40,775 nucleotides of DNA, from contig JAIMKU010000012.1 of the NCBI GenBank assembly GCA_020692235.1, forward strand, positions 1 to 40,775. Direction: 5' to 3'. Position numbers and translations under genes: made by a program. The notes under the pieces are model-generated. The model had not been told where the DNA came from. It ran no database searches and saw only the letters and a list, made by a program, of their open reading frames with translations. Positions 1 to 9,155 of the stretch are shown here, in pieces (position 1 is the first letter of the stretch; each line of letters opens with the position of its first letter). This DNA comes from Hydrogenophilus sp. Its GTDB lineage: Bacteria; Pseudomonadota; Gammaproteobacteria; Burkholderiales; Thiobacillaceae.

Positions 1-846
1 CGCGTGGTTCCAACCCAGGTTCTTGCGGGTGGCGTCGATCTCGGCCTGGCCCAGCGCGGCGCCGTGTATATCACGGGTGCCTTCCTTGTTGGGCGAACCT
101 TTGCCGATGACGGTCTTGCACTGGATCAAGGTGGGCTTGTCGGTATGCTTCTTGGCTTCCTGAATGGCGGCCTCGACGGCCTCGGCGTTATGGCCGTCGA
201 CATTGCGGACCACATGCCAGCCGTAGGCTTCGAAGCGCTTCGGGGTGTCGTCGGTAAACCAGCCTTCCGTGTGGCCGTCGATGGAGATGCCGTTGTCGTC
301 CCAGAAGGCGATCAGCTTGCCCAGGTTCCAGGTGCCGGCCAGGGCGCAGGCCTCATGGGAGATGCCTTCCATCATGCAGCCGTCGCCCATGAACACATAG
401 GTGTGATGGTTGACGATGTCATGGCCGGGTTTGTTGAACTCGTGGGCCAGCAGCTTTTCCGCCAGCGCCATGCCGACGGCGTTGGTGATGCCCTGGCCGA
501 GCGGGCCGGTGGTGGTCTCGACGCCGGGGGTGTGGCCGTACTCAGGGTGGCCGGGCGTCCTGGAATGCAACTGACGGAAGTTCTTCAGGTCGTCGATGCT
601 AAGGTCATAACCGGTCAGATGCAGCAGGGAATAGATCAGCATGGAGCCGTGGCCGTTGGACAGCACGAAGCGGTCACGGTCGGGCCACTTGGGGTTGGCC
701 GGGTTGTGGCGCAGGTGGTGGTTCCACACCACTTCGGCGATCTCCGCCATGCCCATGGGGGCGCCGGGATGGCCGGATTTAGCCTTTTCCACCGCATCCA
801 TGGAGAGCGCGCGGATGGCATTTGCAAGGTCGGTACGGGTTGCCAT
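1..846 (-). CDS. tkt: Transketolase, N-terminal part (cut by window edge)
   Basis: Transketolase is the thiamine-diphosphate enzyme that moves two-carbon units between sugar phosphates in the pentose phosphate pathway and, in autotrophs, the Calvin cycle. The 282 visible codons begin [20 protein letters not shown] and contain the family blocks [40 protein letters not shown] and the ThDP/Mg signature that starts GDGCMMEG and ends in WDDN. The C-terminal half lies outside the window. The ATG at 844-846 has an AGGA ribosome-binding site (AAGGAAAT) about 9 nt upstream. A long open frame on the plus strand over this region is only its antisense shadow. The identification is firm; whether this is a Calvin-cycle cbbT copy cannot be told from here. 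Confidence 0.95.
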   Translation of the reverse strand, partial: MATRTDLANAIRALSMDAVEKAKSGHPGAPMGMAEIAEVVWNHHLRHNPANPKWPDRDRFVLSNGHGSMLIYSLLHLTGYDLSIDDLKNFRQLHSRTPGHPEYGHTPGVETTTGPLGQGITNAVGMALAEKLLAHEFNKPGHDIVNHHTYVFMGDGCMMEGISHEACALAGTWNLGKLIAFWDDNGISIDGHTEGWFTDDTPKRFEAYGWHVVRNVDGHNAEAVEAAIQEAKKHTDKPTLIQCKTVIGKGSPNKEGTRDIHGAALGQAEIDATRKNLGWNHA

Positions 847-1145
847 GTTGTTATTTCCTTAGTAATGAGAACTTTAGGGAAGCATTGCATGGATGCCACA
901 CGCCGCGGCGCGGCGGAATTCATTCAAGGCCTCGGCTTGGCCCTGTTCGGGCTCAAGAGGGCTAATTATGTCGTAGGGGTCGAGTCAGAGCAATCAGAGC
1001 AATATGTCCGGGCCGGCTGGAGTACCGTGGCCGGGCCGCTTGGTGGGCCGGATTTCATTGTGGGCAGCGGTTTTGCGGTGGCTGGGCGGGCAAAATTAAA
1101 ATGTTTTTATAAATTGTGTTGTCTTGTTTATTGCGCGATCTTGTG
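847..1145. other. Intergenic stretch between suhB-like gene and tkt
   Basis: About 300 bases without a supported gene. It holds a possible tkt promoter on the minus strand (965-993), a tandem 9-bp repeat CAGAGCAAT x2 (986-1003) and an AT-rich patch at about 1090-1150 just downstream of the inositol-monophosphatase-like gene. I see no terminator with a clear T-tract and no recognisable RNA. Confidence 0.5.
965..993 (-). promoter_or_regulatory. Possible sigma-70 promoter for tkt
   Basis: Read on the minus strand there is TTGCTC (988-993), a 17-bp spacer and CATAAT (965-970), a fair match to -35/-10 boxes. It lies about 120 nt upstream of the tkt start. The -35 box overlaps the tandem CAGAGCAAT repeat. 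Prediction by eye only. Confidence 0.35.
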
Positions 1146-1952
1146 TTATGGCACACACAGCAAAGGGGGATTATCCAGCCAGGCCCGCCATTGTTTGAAC
1201 AGGCCGGGCGTGTTGGCCGCCAGCACCGAACGGGTCCATGGATCGCCCTGCCAGAACACCTCGCCGTCGATCTGGCCGACCTGACCGCCCGCCTCTTCCA
1301 GGATCAAGGCGCCCGCCGCGTAGTCCCACAACTTTTGCCCGCCATGCAGGTAGAGGTAAAACCGCCCGGCGGCCAGATAGCACCAATCCAGGGTGCTGGC
1401 GCCCAGGTTGCGTTGAGAGCTATAGGGATGCTCGGCGGCCAGGCGGCTGGCCAGGGCGCGCGGGATGCGCTTGAAGTCGACCCCGGCGACGCAACTTTCC
1501 AGGCGATCCGGGGCCGTTTTCAGGGGCAGCCTGTTGCCATTCAAAAAAGCGCCACGGCCCGACTCGGCGTAAAAACACTCGTCGGCATGGGGGTCGAAGA
1601 CCACGCCCAAGACCGGCCGGCCCTGCTTCATCAGGGCGATCGAAATGGCGAAGAAGGGTAGACCGGTCACGAAATTGGTCGTGCCGTCGATCGGGTCGAC
1701 GCACCAAAGACCGGCGCCACCCTCTTGCCATAGCCGCTGGTGGTTGGCGTCGGCCATTTCCTCGCCCAGCACCGGGTAGGGGGCGATGGCCTGGAGCCGG
1801 ACGATCAAGGCTTGCTGGGCGGCCAGATCGGCCTCGGTAAACAGGCTGCCATCGTCCTTGTGGCTGTGCGCCACCTTCATGTAACGAGGCATGATCTCCT
1901 CGCGCCCGACTATGCGGGCGGCGGCGATGACCTGGGCAAGGATGGGCGTCAT
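1146..1952 (-). CDS. Inositol monophosphatase family protein (SuhB/HisN-like)
   Basis: A Mg-dependent sugar- or inositol-phosphate phosphatase of the IMPase superfamily, about 268 aa from the ATG at 1952. The three metal-site signatures are present: LGEEMAD, the core motif VDPIDGTTNF, and WDYAAGALILEEAGG near the C-terminus. The frame stays open to a TTG at 1970, but the ATG gives the usual N-terminus (MTPILAQVI). Neither start has a strong ribosome-binding site. It lies on the same strand as the thioredoxin-fold gene (73 nt gap) and upstream of tkt. The family covers inositol-1-phosphatase, histidinol-phosphatase, CysQ and fructose-bisphosphatase activities; the sequence alone does not separate them, so no symbol is given. 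Confidence 0.85.
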   Translation of the reverse strand: MTPILAQVIAAARIVGREEIMPRYMKVAHSHKDDGSLFTEADLAAQQALIVRLQAIAPYPVLGEEMADANHQRLWQEGGAGLWCVDPIDGTTNFVTGLPFFAISIALMKQGRPVLGVVFDPHADECFYAESGRGAFLNGNRLPLKTAPDRLESCVAGVDFKRIPRALASRLAAEHPYSSQRNLGASTLDWCYLAAGRFYLYLHGGQKLWDYAAGALILEEAGGQVGQIDGEVFWQGDPWTRSVLAANTPGLFKQWRAWLDNPPLLCVP

Positions 1953-2025
1953 GGGCGAGGCAGGGCACAAGAGGCAAGGACAAGCGGGGTTCCTGGTATC
2001 TTGAGTCTTGAGTCTTGCATCTGAA

Positions 2026-2580
2026 TCAGGCCTTCCATTTAATCGAACAGCCCATGCTGGGGATCTGTTCGGCCGGTCCCCGGCCGCTGGTGGCGACCTG
2101 TTTCATGGCTTCAAAGAGGTCGCGGCGGACACCCTCGGGCGCGGTCTCCTTGCGCGATTGGTCCAGTCGGCCGCGATATTGTAGTTCCAGCCGGCCGTTG
2201 AAGCCGAAGAAGTCCGGGGTGCATACGGCGCCATAGGCCTTGGCGACTGCCTGACTCTGGTCGAGCACGTAGGGCATGGGGAACTTCAGTTCCGCCGCCG
2301 CCCGCTTCATGTTGTCGAAGCTGTCCTCCGGATACTCGGTGGGGTCGTTCGCCATGATGGCGATGGCGCCGACGCCCAGCGCCTGGAGGTCGTTGACGTC
2401 GCGCACGATGCGCCGGATGACCGCCTTGACGTAAGGACAGTGATTGCAGATGAACATCACCAACAGGCCATTGGGGCCGGCGGCATCGCGCAGCGAGTAC
2501 TGTTTGCCATCCACGCCGGCGAGCTCGAAGTCTGGCGCCTGCCAGCCGAATGCGCAGACGGGGGTTTCCATGCGTACCAT
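2026..2580 (-). CDS. Thioredoxin-fold protein, AhpC/TSA (PRX-like) family
   Basis: A 184-residue soluble protein with the thioredoxin/peroxiredoxin fold. It begins with the peroxiredoxin-type PVCAFGWQAPDFELAGVDG, carries a CNHCPYV redox motif at residues 45-51 where thioredoxins have CxxC, and has VCTPDFFGF in the position of the cis-proline loop. This pattern (CNHCPYV with a late TPDFF) matches the widespread 'thioredoxin family protein' group whose substrate is unknown. There is no signal peptide, so it is probably cytoplasmic. A second in-frame ATG at 2571 is an equally good start. It is divergent from rsmE, with only 60 nt between them that must hold both promoters. Confidence 0.8.
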   Translation of the reverse strand: MVRMETPVCAFGWQAPDFELAGVDGKQYSLRDAAGPNGLLVMFICNHCPYVKAVIRRIVRDVNDLQALGVGAIAIMANDPTEYPEDSFDNMKRAAAELKFPMPYVLDQSQAVAKAYGAVCTPDFFGFNGRLELQYRGRLDQSRKETAPEGVRRDLFEAMKQVATSGRGPAEQIPSMGCSIKWKA

Positions 2581-2640
2581 GTACTAACTCCGATGATGTT
2601 TTGCCCGATAATACCATCGTCAACCGAGACCCCATAAGCC

Positions 2641-3176
2641 ATGTCCATCCCCCGCTTCCACTGCGCCATGCCCTTGCCGCCCGGCCGTCAGGTCACTTTG
2701 CCCGATGAAGTTGCGCGTCATGCGGTGGGCGTTTTGCGTCTGCGCGACGGCGACGACGTCATACTATTCAACGGCGACGGCTCGGAGTGCCTCGGCCAGT
2801 TGTTCAAAAGCGGCAAAAGCGCCGGCAGCACTGGCAAGGCGTGGTCATCGCCGCCTGTGAGCAGTGTGGCCGCAACCATGTGCCGCCGGTCGGCGCCATC
2901 CTGGATTTCCCGGCATGGCTCGAACACGTAGCCAAGCTGGCCGGCCAACTGTTTCTTCTCGACCCGGAAGCGACATCTAGGCTGCGCGATCTGACCGCCC
3001 CGGTCGGAGCAGCGACCCTGCTGGCCGGGCCGGAAGGCGGTTTTGACGGCAACGAACGAGATGCCGCCATACGGGCCGGCTTTACCCGGTTGTCGTTGGG
3101 GCCACGCATCCTGCGCACCGAGACCGCCGCCCTGGCCGCCCTCGCGGCCATGCAAAGCCAATGGGGCGACCTCTAA
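2641..3176 (+). pseudogene. rsmE: rsmE (16S rRNA m3U1498 methyltransferase) with internal deletion and frameshift
   Basis: RsmE methylates N3 of U1498 in 16S rRNA. The N-terminus, from ATG 2641, is typical (MSIPRFHCAMPLPPGRQVTL, then DEVARHAVGVLRLRDGDDV, FNGDGSE). The C-terminal SPOUT domain is also typical but lies in another frame: HWQGVVIAACEQCGRN, LLAGPEGGFDGNERDA, LGPRILRTETAALAALAA, ending at TAA 3174-3176. The whole locus is 536 nt, against about 243 codons in E. coli. About 65-70 residues are missing between the PUA-like N-domain and the SPOUT core, including the conserved GEKMEF/ELGV region. The junction is near 2790-2812, beside a short tandem repeat (CAAAAGCGGCAAAAGCG). As written no functional RsmE is made. 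An assembly deletion is as likely as true decay. Confidence 0.85.
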
Positions 3177-3428
3177 TAAAACGGATTAATTCGTCGTCCT
3201 CGAATGCTTGAACGTAAAACCCGCGCAATCCAGCCCCATACCATGCGCTACCCAGGCACAGGATCGCGCCGCCCGGCGTGCTGGAGGGTGAGGGCTGGAT
3301 TGCCGACGATTTCAATACCCATTTGGTGGTCTGGTGGCTGATTCGCAGTCAGCATGTCCCGGCCCGCGTTTAATTTCTTCGCGGAAATGCCGCCAGTTTC
3401 GTCATAATGCGCTTGGTGCCACGGATTT
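3177..3428. other. Intergenic region upstream of argA
   Basis: About 250 bases between the damaged rsmE and argA. Short open frames exist on both strands, but none looks like a known family and none has a convincing ribosome-binding site. The main structure is the 12-bp inverted repeat listed separately. CATAAT at about 3403-3408 could be a -10 box for argA, but I do not see a good -35 partner. Confidence 0.45.
3225..3303. repeat. 12-bp perfect inverted repeat upstream of argA
   Basis: GCAATCCAGCCC at 3225-3236 is the exact reverse complement of GGGCTGGATTGC at 3292-3303, with 55 nt between that contain further GC-rich pairing potential. There is no T-tract after it, so it is not a standard terminator. 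It could be a leader structure, a small palindromic repeat element or a chance pairing in GC-rich DNA. Confidence 0.6.
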
Positions 3429-4766
3429 ATGCTGCCCATGACCTCTAACAAGCCTGTCGATGTCGATATGTCCGGTTTCGTGGACTGGTTCCGCGCCGCC
3501 GCGCCATACATCCACGCCTTTCGCGGCAGGACCTTCGTCCTGGCCTTTGGCGGCGATGCGATGTTGCGGGACGATTTTGTCGACCTGGTCCACGATGTCA
3601 ATCTGCTCAACGCCATTGGTGTCCGCCTGGTGCTGGTGCATGGGGTCCGACCCCAGGTTGAGGAGCGGCTGAACGCCGGCGGCGGCGAGGCACAGTATAT
3701 TCAAGGCCGCAGGGTGACCGATGCCGATACCCTTGAACACGTCAAGGATGCGGTCGGCTCGGTGCGGGTGGATATCGAGAGCATGCTCTCGATCGGCCTG
3801 CCCAACACCCCGATGGCCGGGGCGGAGATTCGCGTCGCCTCGGGCAACTACGTCACCGCCCAGCCGGCCGGGGTGGTGGATGGCGTCGATTTGCAGTTCA
3901 CCGGCGAGGTGCGCAAGGTGGCCGCCGACGCGATCCAGCATCGCCTGGATGCCGGCGACATCGTGTTGCTCTCGCCAATCGGCTATTCCCCCACCGGCGA
4001 GGTATTCAACCTCACCCTGGAGGACGTGGCCACCAGCGCGGCCATTGCCTTGCGGGCCGACAAGTTGATCTTCATCCTGGACTATGGCGATACCGTGGAT
4101 GCCGAGGGCCGGCCGGTCAATCGGCTGACCGCCAGCCAGGCGCAAAAGCTGGTCAAAGACCTGCCGGATGGCGACATGAAACTTTATCTGCCCCACGCCG
4201 CCAAGGCCTGCCGCAACGGTGTGCTTCGGGCGCATCTGATCAGCGCCGACGTCGACGGTGCCCTGCTGATGGAGTTGTTTACCCACGAGGGCGTCGGCAC
4301 CATGGTGTCGCGCCAGTCGGTCGAGTCGCTGCGCAATGCCAGTATCGACGACGTCGGCGCCATCCTGCAATTGATCGAGCCGCTGGAGCAGGAAGGCGTT
4401 CTGGTGCATCGGCCGCGAGAGTTGCTGGAGCAGGAGATCGACCGCTTCTTCGTCGCCGAGCTGGACGGACGGATCATCGGCTGCGTGGCCCTCTATCCAT
4501 TCCCGGAAACGCTGGCGGGTGAGATGGCCTGTCTGGTCGTGCATCCCGACTTCCGCGACGGCGGCCGGGGCGAGGCGCTGATGAACGCGGTCGCCGACTC
4601 GGCGCGGGAGCAAGGCCTGAAGCGGCTGTTCGTCCTGACCGCCCGCACCGCCCACTGGTTCGTCGAGCGCGGCTTTATAGCCGGCACGCCGGACGACCTG
4701 CCGGCGACGCGCAAGGAAATGTACAACTGGCAGCGACGGTCAAAGGTGTTCATCAAGGAACTGTGA
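3429..4766 (+). CDS. argA: Amino-acid N-acetyltransferase (N-acetylglutamate synthase)
   Basis: ArgA makes N-acetylglutamate from glutamate and acetyl-CoA, the first step of arginine synthesis. The 445 residues have the classical two-domain form: an amino-acid-kinase-like domain (about 25-285; [36 protein letters not shown]) that normally binds arginine for feedback control, then a GNAT acetyltransferase domain (about 300-445; [42 protein letters not shown], ending in NWQRRSKV). Length and order match E. coli ArgA (443 aa). The start may be ATG 3429 or ATG 3438. It is followed closely by ybiT. Nothing odd in the coding sequence. Confidence 0.95.
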   Translation: MLPMTSNKPVDVDMSGFVDWFRAAAPYIHAFRGRTFVLAFGGDAMLRDDFVDLVHDVNLLNAIGVRLVLVHGVRPQVEERLNAGGGEAQYIQGRRVTDADTLEHVKDAVGSVRVDIESMLSIGLPNTPMAGAEIRVASGNYVTAQPAGVVDGVDLQFTGEVRKVAADAIQHRLDAGDIVLLSPIGYSPTGEVFNLTLEDVATSAAIALRADKLIFILDYGDTVDAEGRPVNRLTASQAQKLVKDLPDGDMKLYLPHAAKACRNGVLRAHLISADVDGALLMELFTHEGVGTMVSRQSVESLRNASIDDVGAILQLIEPLEQEGVLVHRPRELLEQEIDRFFVAELDGRIIGCVALYPFPETLAGEMACLVVHPDFRDGGRGEALMNAVADSAREQGLKRLFVLTARTAHWFVERGFIAGTPDDLPATRKEMYNWQRRSKVFIKEL

Positions 4767-4843
4767 AGCGCGGCCGGGGCGCCGGGCCGGTATCAAGCGC
4801 AGAGTCGGGTAAAATCGGCCTCTTTACCTATGGGTTGTTCGCC

Positions 4844-6463
4844 GTGCTTACCGCTTCCAATATCACCATGCAGTTCGGGGCCAAGCCCCTGTTCGAGAAC
4901 GTCAACGTCAAGTTCGGCGATGGCAACCGTTATGGCCTGATCGGCGCCAACGGCTGCGGCAAGTCCACCTTCATGAAGATAGTGTGCGGGCTGCTCGAAC
5001 CCTCGGCCGGCAACGTCGCCAAGGACCCGCACGAACGGATGGCCTACCTGCGCCAGGACCAGTTCGCCTTCGAGGATTTACGGGTGCTCGACGTAGTGCT
5101 GATGGGCCACGAGGAACTATGGGCCTGCATGACCGAGAAGGATGCCATCTACATGAACCCGGAGGCGACCGAGGCCGATTACATGCACGCCGCCGAGCTG
5201 GAGGCAAAATACGGCGAGATGGGCGGTTACGATGCCGAGGCCCGGGCCGGCGAGTTACTGCTCGGCGTCGATCTCCCGAGCGCCCTACACCAGGGCCCGA
5301 TGCGCGAGGTGGCGCCGGGTTGGAAGCTGCGGGTGCTGCTGGCCCAGGCCCTGTTTGCCAACCCCGACATCCTGTTGCTCGACGAACCGACCAACAACCT
5401 CGACATCAACACTATCCGCTGGCTGGAGGAGGTACTCAACCAGCGCACCTCCACCATGGTCATCATCTCCCACGACCGCCACTTTCTGAATCAGGTCTGC
5501 ACGCACATGGCCGACCTGGACTACCAGACCCTCAAGGTTTACCCGGGCAACTACGATGACTACATGGAGGCCTCGACCCTGGCCCGCGAACGGCAACAGG
5601 CGGCCAATACCCGGGCCAAGGAAAAGATCGCCGACCTGCAGAATTTCGTGCGCCGCTTCTCAGCCAACGCATCCAAGGCCAAGCAGGCCACCAGTCGTTT
5701 GAAGTTGATCGACAAACTAAGGCCGGAGGACGTGAAACCGTCATCCCGACAGTATCCGTGGATTCGCTTCGATTATGATGAACGGGAAAAGCTGCATCGT
5801 CTGGCGGTCGAGATCGAGGGCCTGACCTTTGGCTATGAGCCTGACCAGCCGATCATCAAGAATTTCACCTTTGCCGCCGATGCCGGCGACAAGATCGCCA
5901 TTATCGGTGAGAACGGCGTTGGCAAGACCACGCTGATCAAGCTGCTGGTCGGCGAGCTCACCCCGCAACATGGCACTATCAAGTGGGCCGAAAAGGCCCG
6001 GCTGGGCTACTACGCCCAGGATCACTCAGCCGACTTTGCGGGCGACGAAAACCTCACCGACTGGATCAGCGGCTATGTCCGCGAAGGTGGTTATGAGGGC
6101 GACGACGCCGAGACTTTGATACGCGGCACCTTGGGGCGCCTGCTGTTCAAGGGCGACGAGGTGAAAAAATCGGTCAAGGTCATCTCTGGTGGCGAACAGT
6201 GCCGGATGCTGTTCGGCAGGCTGATGCTGCAACGCAGGAACGTGCTGTTGCTGGACGAGCCCACCAACCACCTGGACATGGAATCGATTGAGTCGCTTAA
6301 CACCGGCATCGGCGAGTTCAGCGGCACCCTGTTCTTCATCTCGCATGACCGCGAATTCGTGTCCTCGCTGGCCAACCGCATCATCGAGATCAAGCCGGAC
6401 GGTGGCATCGTCGACTATCGTGGCCGCTATGACGAATATCTGGCCAGCCAGGGCATCGAATAG
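4844..6463 (+). CDS. ybiT: ABC-F family ATPase YbiT
   Basis: A cytoplasmic ABC-F protein with two ATP-binding cassettes and no membrane part; ABC-F proteins act on the ribosome in translation. Cassette 1 has Walker [10 protein letters not shown] and [12 protein letters not shown]; cassette 2 has Walker [10 protein letters not shown], signature [11 protein letters not shown] and [12 protein letters not shown]; a charged linker with [13 protein letters not shown] lies between. The order and wording follow E. coli YbiT closely (N-terminus [19 protein letters not shown]-terminus [10 protein letters not shown]). The frame is open from a GTG at 4763 that overlaps the argA stop, but homology supports the GTG at 4844, giving 539 aa against 530 in E. 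coli. The 77 nt between argA and this start may carry its own signals. Confidence 0.92.
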   Translation: MLTASNITMQFGAKPLFENVNVKFGDGNRYGLIGANGCGKSTFMKIVCGLLEPSAGNVAKDPHERMAYLRQDQFAFEDLRVLDVVLMGHEELWACMTEKDAIYMNPEATEADYMHAAELEAKYGEMGGYDAEARAGELLLGVDLPSALHQGPMREVAPGWKLRVLLAQALFANPDILLLDEPTNNLDINTIRWLEEVLNQRTSTMVIISHDRHFLNQVCTHMADLDYQTLKVYPGNYDDYMEASTLARERQQAANTRAKEKIADLQNFVRRFSANASKAKQATSRLKLIDKLRPEDVKPSSRQYPWIRFDYDEREKLHRLAVEIEGLTFGYEPDQPIIKNFTFAADAGDKIAIIGENGVGKTTLIKLLVGELTPQHGTIKWAEKARLGYYAQDHSADFAGDENLTDWISGYVREGGYEGDDAETLIRGTLGRLLFKGDEVKKSVKVISGGEQCRMLFGRLMLQRRNVLLLDEPTNHLDMESIESLNTGIGEFSGTLFFISHDREFVSSLANRIIEIKPDGGIVDYRGRYDEYLASQGIE

Positions 6464-6498
6464 CTATTATTCGGTCAGCCGAATCGATGGAGACCGGG

Positions 6499-6924
6499 AT
6501 GAATACCTCTGCGCGTAAGCTGTTGTTGTTGCTGATCCCGCTGACCCTGTCCGGCTGCATCAGCGATACTGCTTCGTACATGATCGACGGCGACCACAAT
6601 CACGCCATCACCCTGACCCGTTCCCAGAACGGGTTCTGGGACGACAAGCTTATCGTTTCGGTTGTCGCGGCCCGGCAGCCCGACTGCATGGGCGGGTTGG
6701 AGTTGCAAGGCGTGCCCGGCGGCGACCCCATCGTCCTGCATCAGGCGCCGGGCGAATATGCCGAACCGATCTACATCCTGGATGCGGCGGACCATCACTA
6801 TGCGATCAGCACCGATTCGTGCCAGGTGCAGAAATTCGCCACCGCGCCCGCCGACTTGGGGCCGGCGATTGGCAGTTTCAAAACCGTGGCTGGAAAATTT
6901 CAGTACGTCGCGGGCAAACCGTAG
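6499..6924 (+). CDS. Small putative lipoprotein of unknown function
   Basis: From the ATG at 6499 the protein is 141 aa. It starts with a lipoprotein signal, MNTSARKLLLLLIPLTLSGC, where LSGC is the lipobox and Cys20 would be lipidated. The mature part has two further cysteines (in QPDCMGG and DSCQVQ) that could form a disulfide in the periplasm. The ATG is preceded by GGAGA at a good distance (GGAGACCGGG-ATG), which decides this start over the upstream ATG at 6487. I do not recognise the family. It lies 35 nt after ybiT on the same strand and ends facing rho. Probably a membrane-anchored periplasmic protein. Confidence 0.7.
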   Translation: MNTSARKLLLLLIPLTLSGCISDTASYMIDGDHNHAITLTRSQNGFWDDKLIVSVVAARQPDCMGGLELQGVPGGDPIVLHQAPGEYAEPIYILDAADHHYAISTDSCQVQKFATAPADLGPAIGSFKTVAGKFQYVAGKP

Positions 6925-7010
6925 CCTAGGAGCCTGTCGGACCGCCATCTAGGTCCGCATACCATGGGGTGTGCCCGTCGCCGCCGCCCGGTTCTACGAC
7001 GTGGCGCACC

Positions 7011-8270
7011 TCAGCCGCGGCGCATCGAGTCGAAGAAATCCGCGTTGGTCTTGGTGACCCGGACCTTGTCGCTGAGGAATTCCATCGCTTCCATGTCGTC
7101 CATCGGGTAGAGCAGTTTGCGTAGCACCCATATCTTCTGCAGGATCGACGCTTCGATCAGCAGTTCTTCCTTGCGGGTGCCGGAGCGATTGACGTTGATG
7201 GCCGGGTAGACGCGCTTCTCGGCCATGCGCCGGTCGAGGTGAATTTCCATGTTGCCGGTGCCCTTGAATTCCTCGTAGATCACGTCGTCCATCCGGCTGC
7301 CGGTATCGACCAGCGCGGTGGCGATGATGGTCAGCGAGCCGCCTTCTTCGATGTTGCGCGCGGCGCCGAAGAAGCGCTTGGGCTTCTGTAGCGCATTGGC
7401 GTCGACACCGCCGGTCAGTACCTTGCCGGAGGCCGGCTGCACGGTGTTGTAGGCGCGGGCCAGGCGGGTGATGGAGTCGAGCAGGATGACCACGTCTTTC
7501 TTGTGTTCGACCTGCCGCTTGGCCTTCTCGATCACCATCTCGGCAACCTGGACATGGCGGCTGGCCGGTTCGTCGAAGGTGGAGGCGACGACTTCGCCGC
7601 GTACCGTGCGGCTCATTTCGGTCACTTCTTCCGGTCGTTCATCGATCAACAACACAATCAGCACGGCCTCGGGATGATTGGCGGTGATGGAGTGGGCGAT
7701 GTGCTGCATCATCACCGTCTTGCCGGTCTTGGGCGGGGCAACGATGAGGCCGCGCGAGCCCTTGCCGATGGGGGCGACGATGTCGATGATCCGGCCAGTC
7801 ATGTTCTCTTCGGCCTTGATGTCCCGTTCCAGAATGAATCGTTCATTGGGGAATAGCGGGGTCAGGTTCTCGAACAATATCTTGTGCTTGAGCACTTCCG
7901 GCGGTTCACCGTTGACCTTGTCCAGCTTGGTGATGGCGAAGTAGCGCTCGCCGTCCTTGGGGGTGCGAATCTCGCCCTCTATGGTGTCGCCGGTGTGCAG
8001 GTTGAAGCGACGGATTTGCGAGGGCGAGATGTAGATGTCGTCCGGGCTGGCCAGGTAGGAGGTATCCGCCGAGCGCAGGAAGCCGAAGCCGTCCGGCAGG
8101 ATTTCCAGCGCGCCGTCACCATTGATGGTCTCCCCCTTCTTGGCCTTGCTTTTCAGCAGGGCGAAGATCAGCCCCTGCTTGCGCATGCGGTTGGCGTTCT
8201 CGATGCCGTTGGCCTCGGCCATTTCGAGTAGTTGGCTGACGTGGAGTTGTTTGAGCTCGGATAGATGCAT
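7011..8270 (-). CDS. rho: Transcription termination factor Rho
   Basis: Rho is the hexameric RNA-dependent ATPase that ends transcription at factor-dependent terminators. The 419 residues match E. coli Rho in length and blocks: N-terminal [19 protein letters not shown], the RNA-binding cold-shock fold with [15 protein letters not shown] and [13 protein letters not shown], Walker [14 protein letters not shown], Walker [19 protein letters not shown], the Q-loop region ending [19 protein letters not shown], and the C-terminal [14 protein letters not shown]. It is downstream of trxA on the same strand with a 109-nt gap, the usual trxA-rho order in proteobacteria. Confidence 0.98.
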   Translation of the reverse strand: MHLSELKQLHVSQLLEMAEANGIENANRMRKQGLIFALLKSKAKKGETINGDGALEILPDGFGFLRSADTSYLASPDDIYISPSQIRRFNLHTGDTIEGEIRTPKDGERYFAITKLDKVNGEPPEVLKHKILFENLTPLFPNERFILERDIKAEENMTGRIIDIVAPIGKGSRGLIVAPPKTGKTVMMQHIAHSITANHPEAVLIVLLIDERPEEVTEMSRTVRGEVVASTFDEPASRHVQVAEMVIEKAKRQVEHKKDVVILLDSITRLARAYNTVQPASGKVLTGGVDANALQKPKRFFGAARNIEEGGSLTIIATALVDTGSRMDDVIYEEFKGTGNMEIHLDRRMAEKRVYPAINVNRSGTRKEELLIEASILQKIWVLRKLLYPMDDMEAMEFLSDKVRVTKTNADFFDSMRRG

Positions 8271-8379
8271 GGTTGTCGATTTTATGGGTGAAGCGGCGCC
8301 GGAATGGGCCAGGGGGAATGGTAACGGGGGGAGGATAAATGCCCGACAGAACCGCCAGGCATCGGAAGACTAGCGAAGT

Positions 8380-8706
8380 TTAGAGGTTACTGTCAACAAA
8401 AGCCGTCAACTGGGACTTGGACAATGCGCCGACCTTGGTGGCCTCGACGTTGCCGTTCTTGAACAGCATCAAGGTCGGGATGCCACGGATGCTGTACTTG
8501 GGCGGGGTCTGCTGGTTTTCGTCGATGTTCAGTTTGCAGACCTTCATGCGCCCGGCATACTCCTTGGAGACCTCGTCCAGGATGGGGGAGATCATCTTGC
8601 AGGGACCGCACCAGTCGGCCCAGTAGTCCACCAGCACAGGTGTGGGGGATTGCAGGACTTCCTGCTCGAAGGTGTCGTCCGTGACGTAATGGATGTGCTC
8701 ACTCAT
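8380..8706 (-). CDS. trxA: Thioredoxin 1
   Basis: A 108-residue cytoplasmic thioredoxin that reduces protein disulfides and serves ribonucleotide reductase, peroxiredoxins and PAPS reductase. The active site [10 protein letters not shown] places the redox cysteines at 33 and 36; the cis-proline loop [12 protein letters not shown] is present. The ATG at 8706 is preceded by GAGG at a normal distance. It is divergent from the ferredoxin gene, with about 105 nt of shared promoter region, and upstream of rho on the same strand. Confidence 0.97.
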   Translation of the reverse strand: MSEHIHYVTDDTFEQEVLQSPTPVLVDYWADWCGPCKMISPILDEVSKEYAGRMKVCKLNIDENQQTPPKYSIRGIPTLMLFKNGNVEATKVGALSKSQLTAFVDSNL

Positions 8707-8754
8707 TTGTGGGACCTCGTGTGGAAGAGATAAGGCGTTAGGGCGGATGACGCA

Positions 8755-8783
8755 TTGGCCAAACCGGAAAACATCGCTATGCT
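8755..8783 (+). promoter_or_regulatory. Probable promoter of fdxA
   Basis: TTGGCC (8755-8760), a 17-bp spacer and TATGCT (8778-8783) form a reasonable sigma-70 promoter. Transcription would start near 8790, giving a leader of about 20 nt to the ATG at 8812. Prediction by eye. Confidence 0.45.
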
Positions 8784-8811
8784 AGCGAAAAAGCACTCGC
8801 GAGGAAAGCGT

Positions 8812-9135
8812 ATGACCTATGTCGTTACTGAAAACTGCATTCAATGCAAATACACCGACTGTGTTGATGTCTGTCCGGTGGACTGTTTCCACGAGGGCCC
8901 CAACTTCCTGGTGATCGATCCCGACGAGTGCATCGACTGCACCCTGTGCGTAGCAGAATGCCCAGCCGAGGCCATTTTCGCCGAGGACGATGTACCGGTC
9001 GGTCAGCGCGCCTATATCGCCCTCAATGCCGAGTTGGCCAAGCTGTGGCCGAGCATCGTCGACAAGAAGGCGGCCCTGCCCGATGCCGATGCCTGGCTGG
9101 GCAAACCCGGCAAGGGCGACAAGCTGGAGAAATGA
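8812..9135 (+). CDS. fdxA: 7Fe ferredoxin FdxA
   Basis: A 107-residue low-potential electron carrier with one [3Fe-4S] and one [4Fe-4S] cluster. The first cysteine set is in [19 protein letters not shown]; the second is [14 protein letters not shown], with the conserved [13 protein letters not shown] between them. The ATG at 8812 has AGGAAAG just upstream; the frame stays open further 5' to 8755, but those codons overlap the predicted promoter, so the shorter form is chosen. Divergent from trxA. The C-terminal tail ([17 protein letters not shown]) is typical of the proteobacterial FdxA group. Confidence 0.93.
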   Translation: MTYVVTENCIQCKYTDCVDVCPVDCFHEGPNFLVIDPDECIDCTLCVAECPAEAIFAEDDVPVGQRAYIALNAELAKLWPSIVDKKAALPDADAWLGKPGKGDKLEK

Positions 9136-9155
9136 CAGGCGTGATGCAGTGTGCG

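Noticed and set aside
4-1284. Long open frame on the plus strand (426 codons) over tkt
   Set aside because: It is the antisense of transketolase and of the suhB-like 3' end; the minus strand gives a textbook transketolase. GC-rich DNA often leaves such frames open.
3206-3390. Small plus-strand frames upstream of argA, one starting MLERKTRAIQPH and one ending WLIRSQHVPARV
   Set aside because: They look protein-like in parts but are in different frames, have no ribosome-binding site and match no family I know. They could be a third damaged gene, but the evidence is too thin.
3402-4655. Minus-strand open frame (417 codons) over argA
   Set aside because: Antisense of a complete, well-conserved argA; no family resemblance and no start signal.
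6925-7010. CGGACC/GGTCCG hairpin between the lipoprotein gene and rho
   Set aside because: Only 6 bp, with an 8-nt loop and no T-tract; not enough to call a terminator or an insertion-sequence end.
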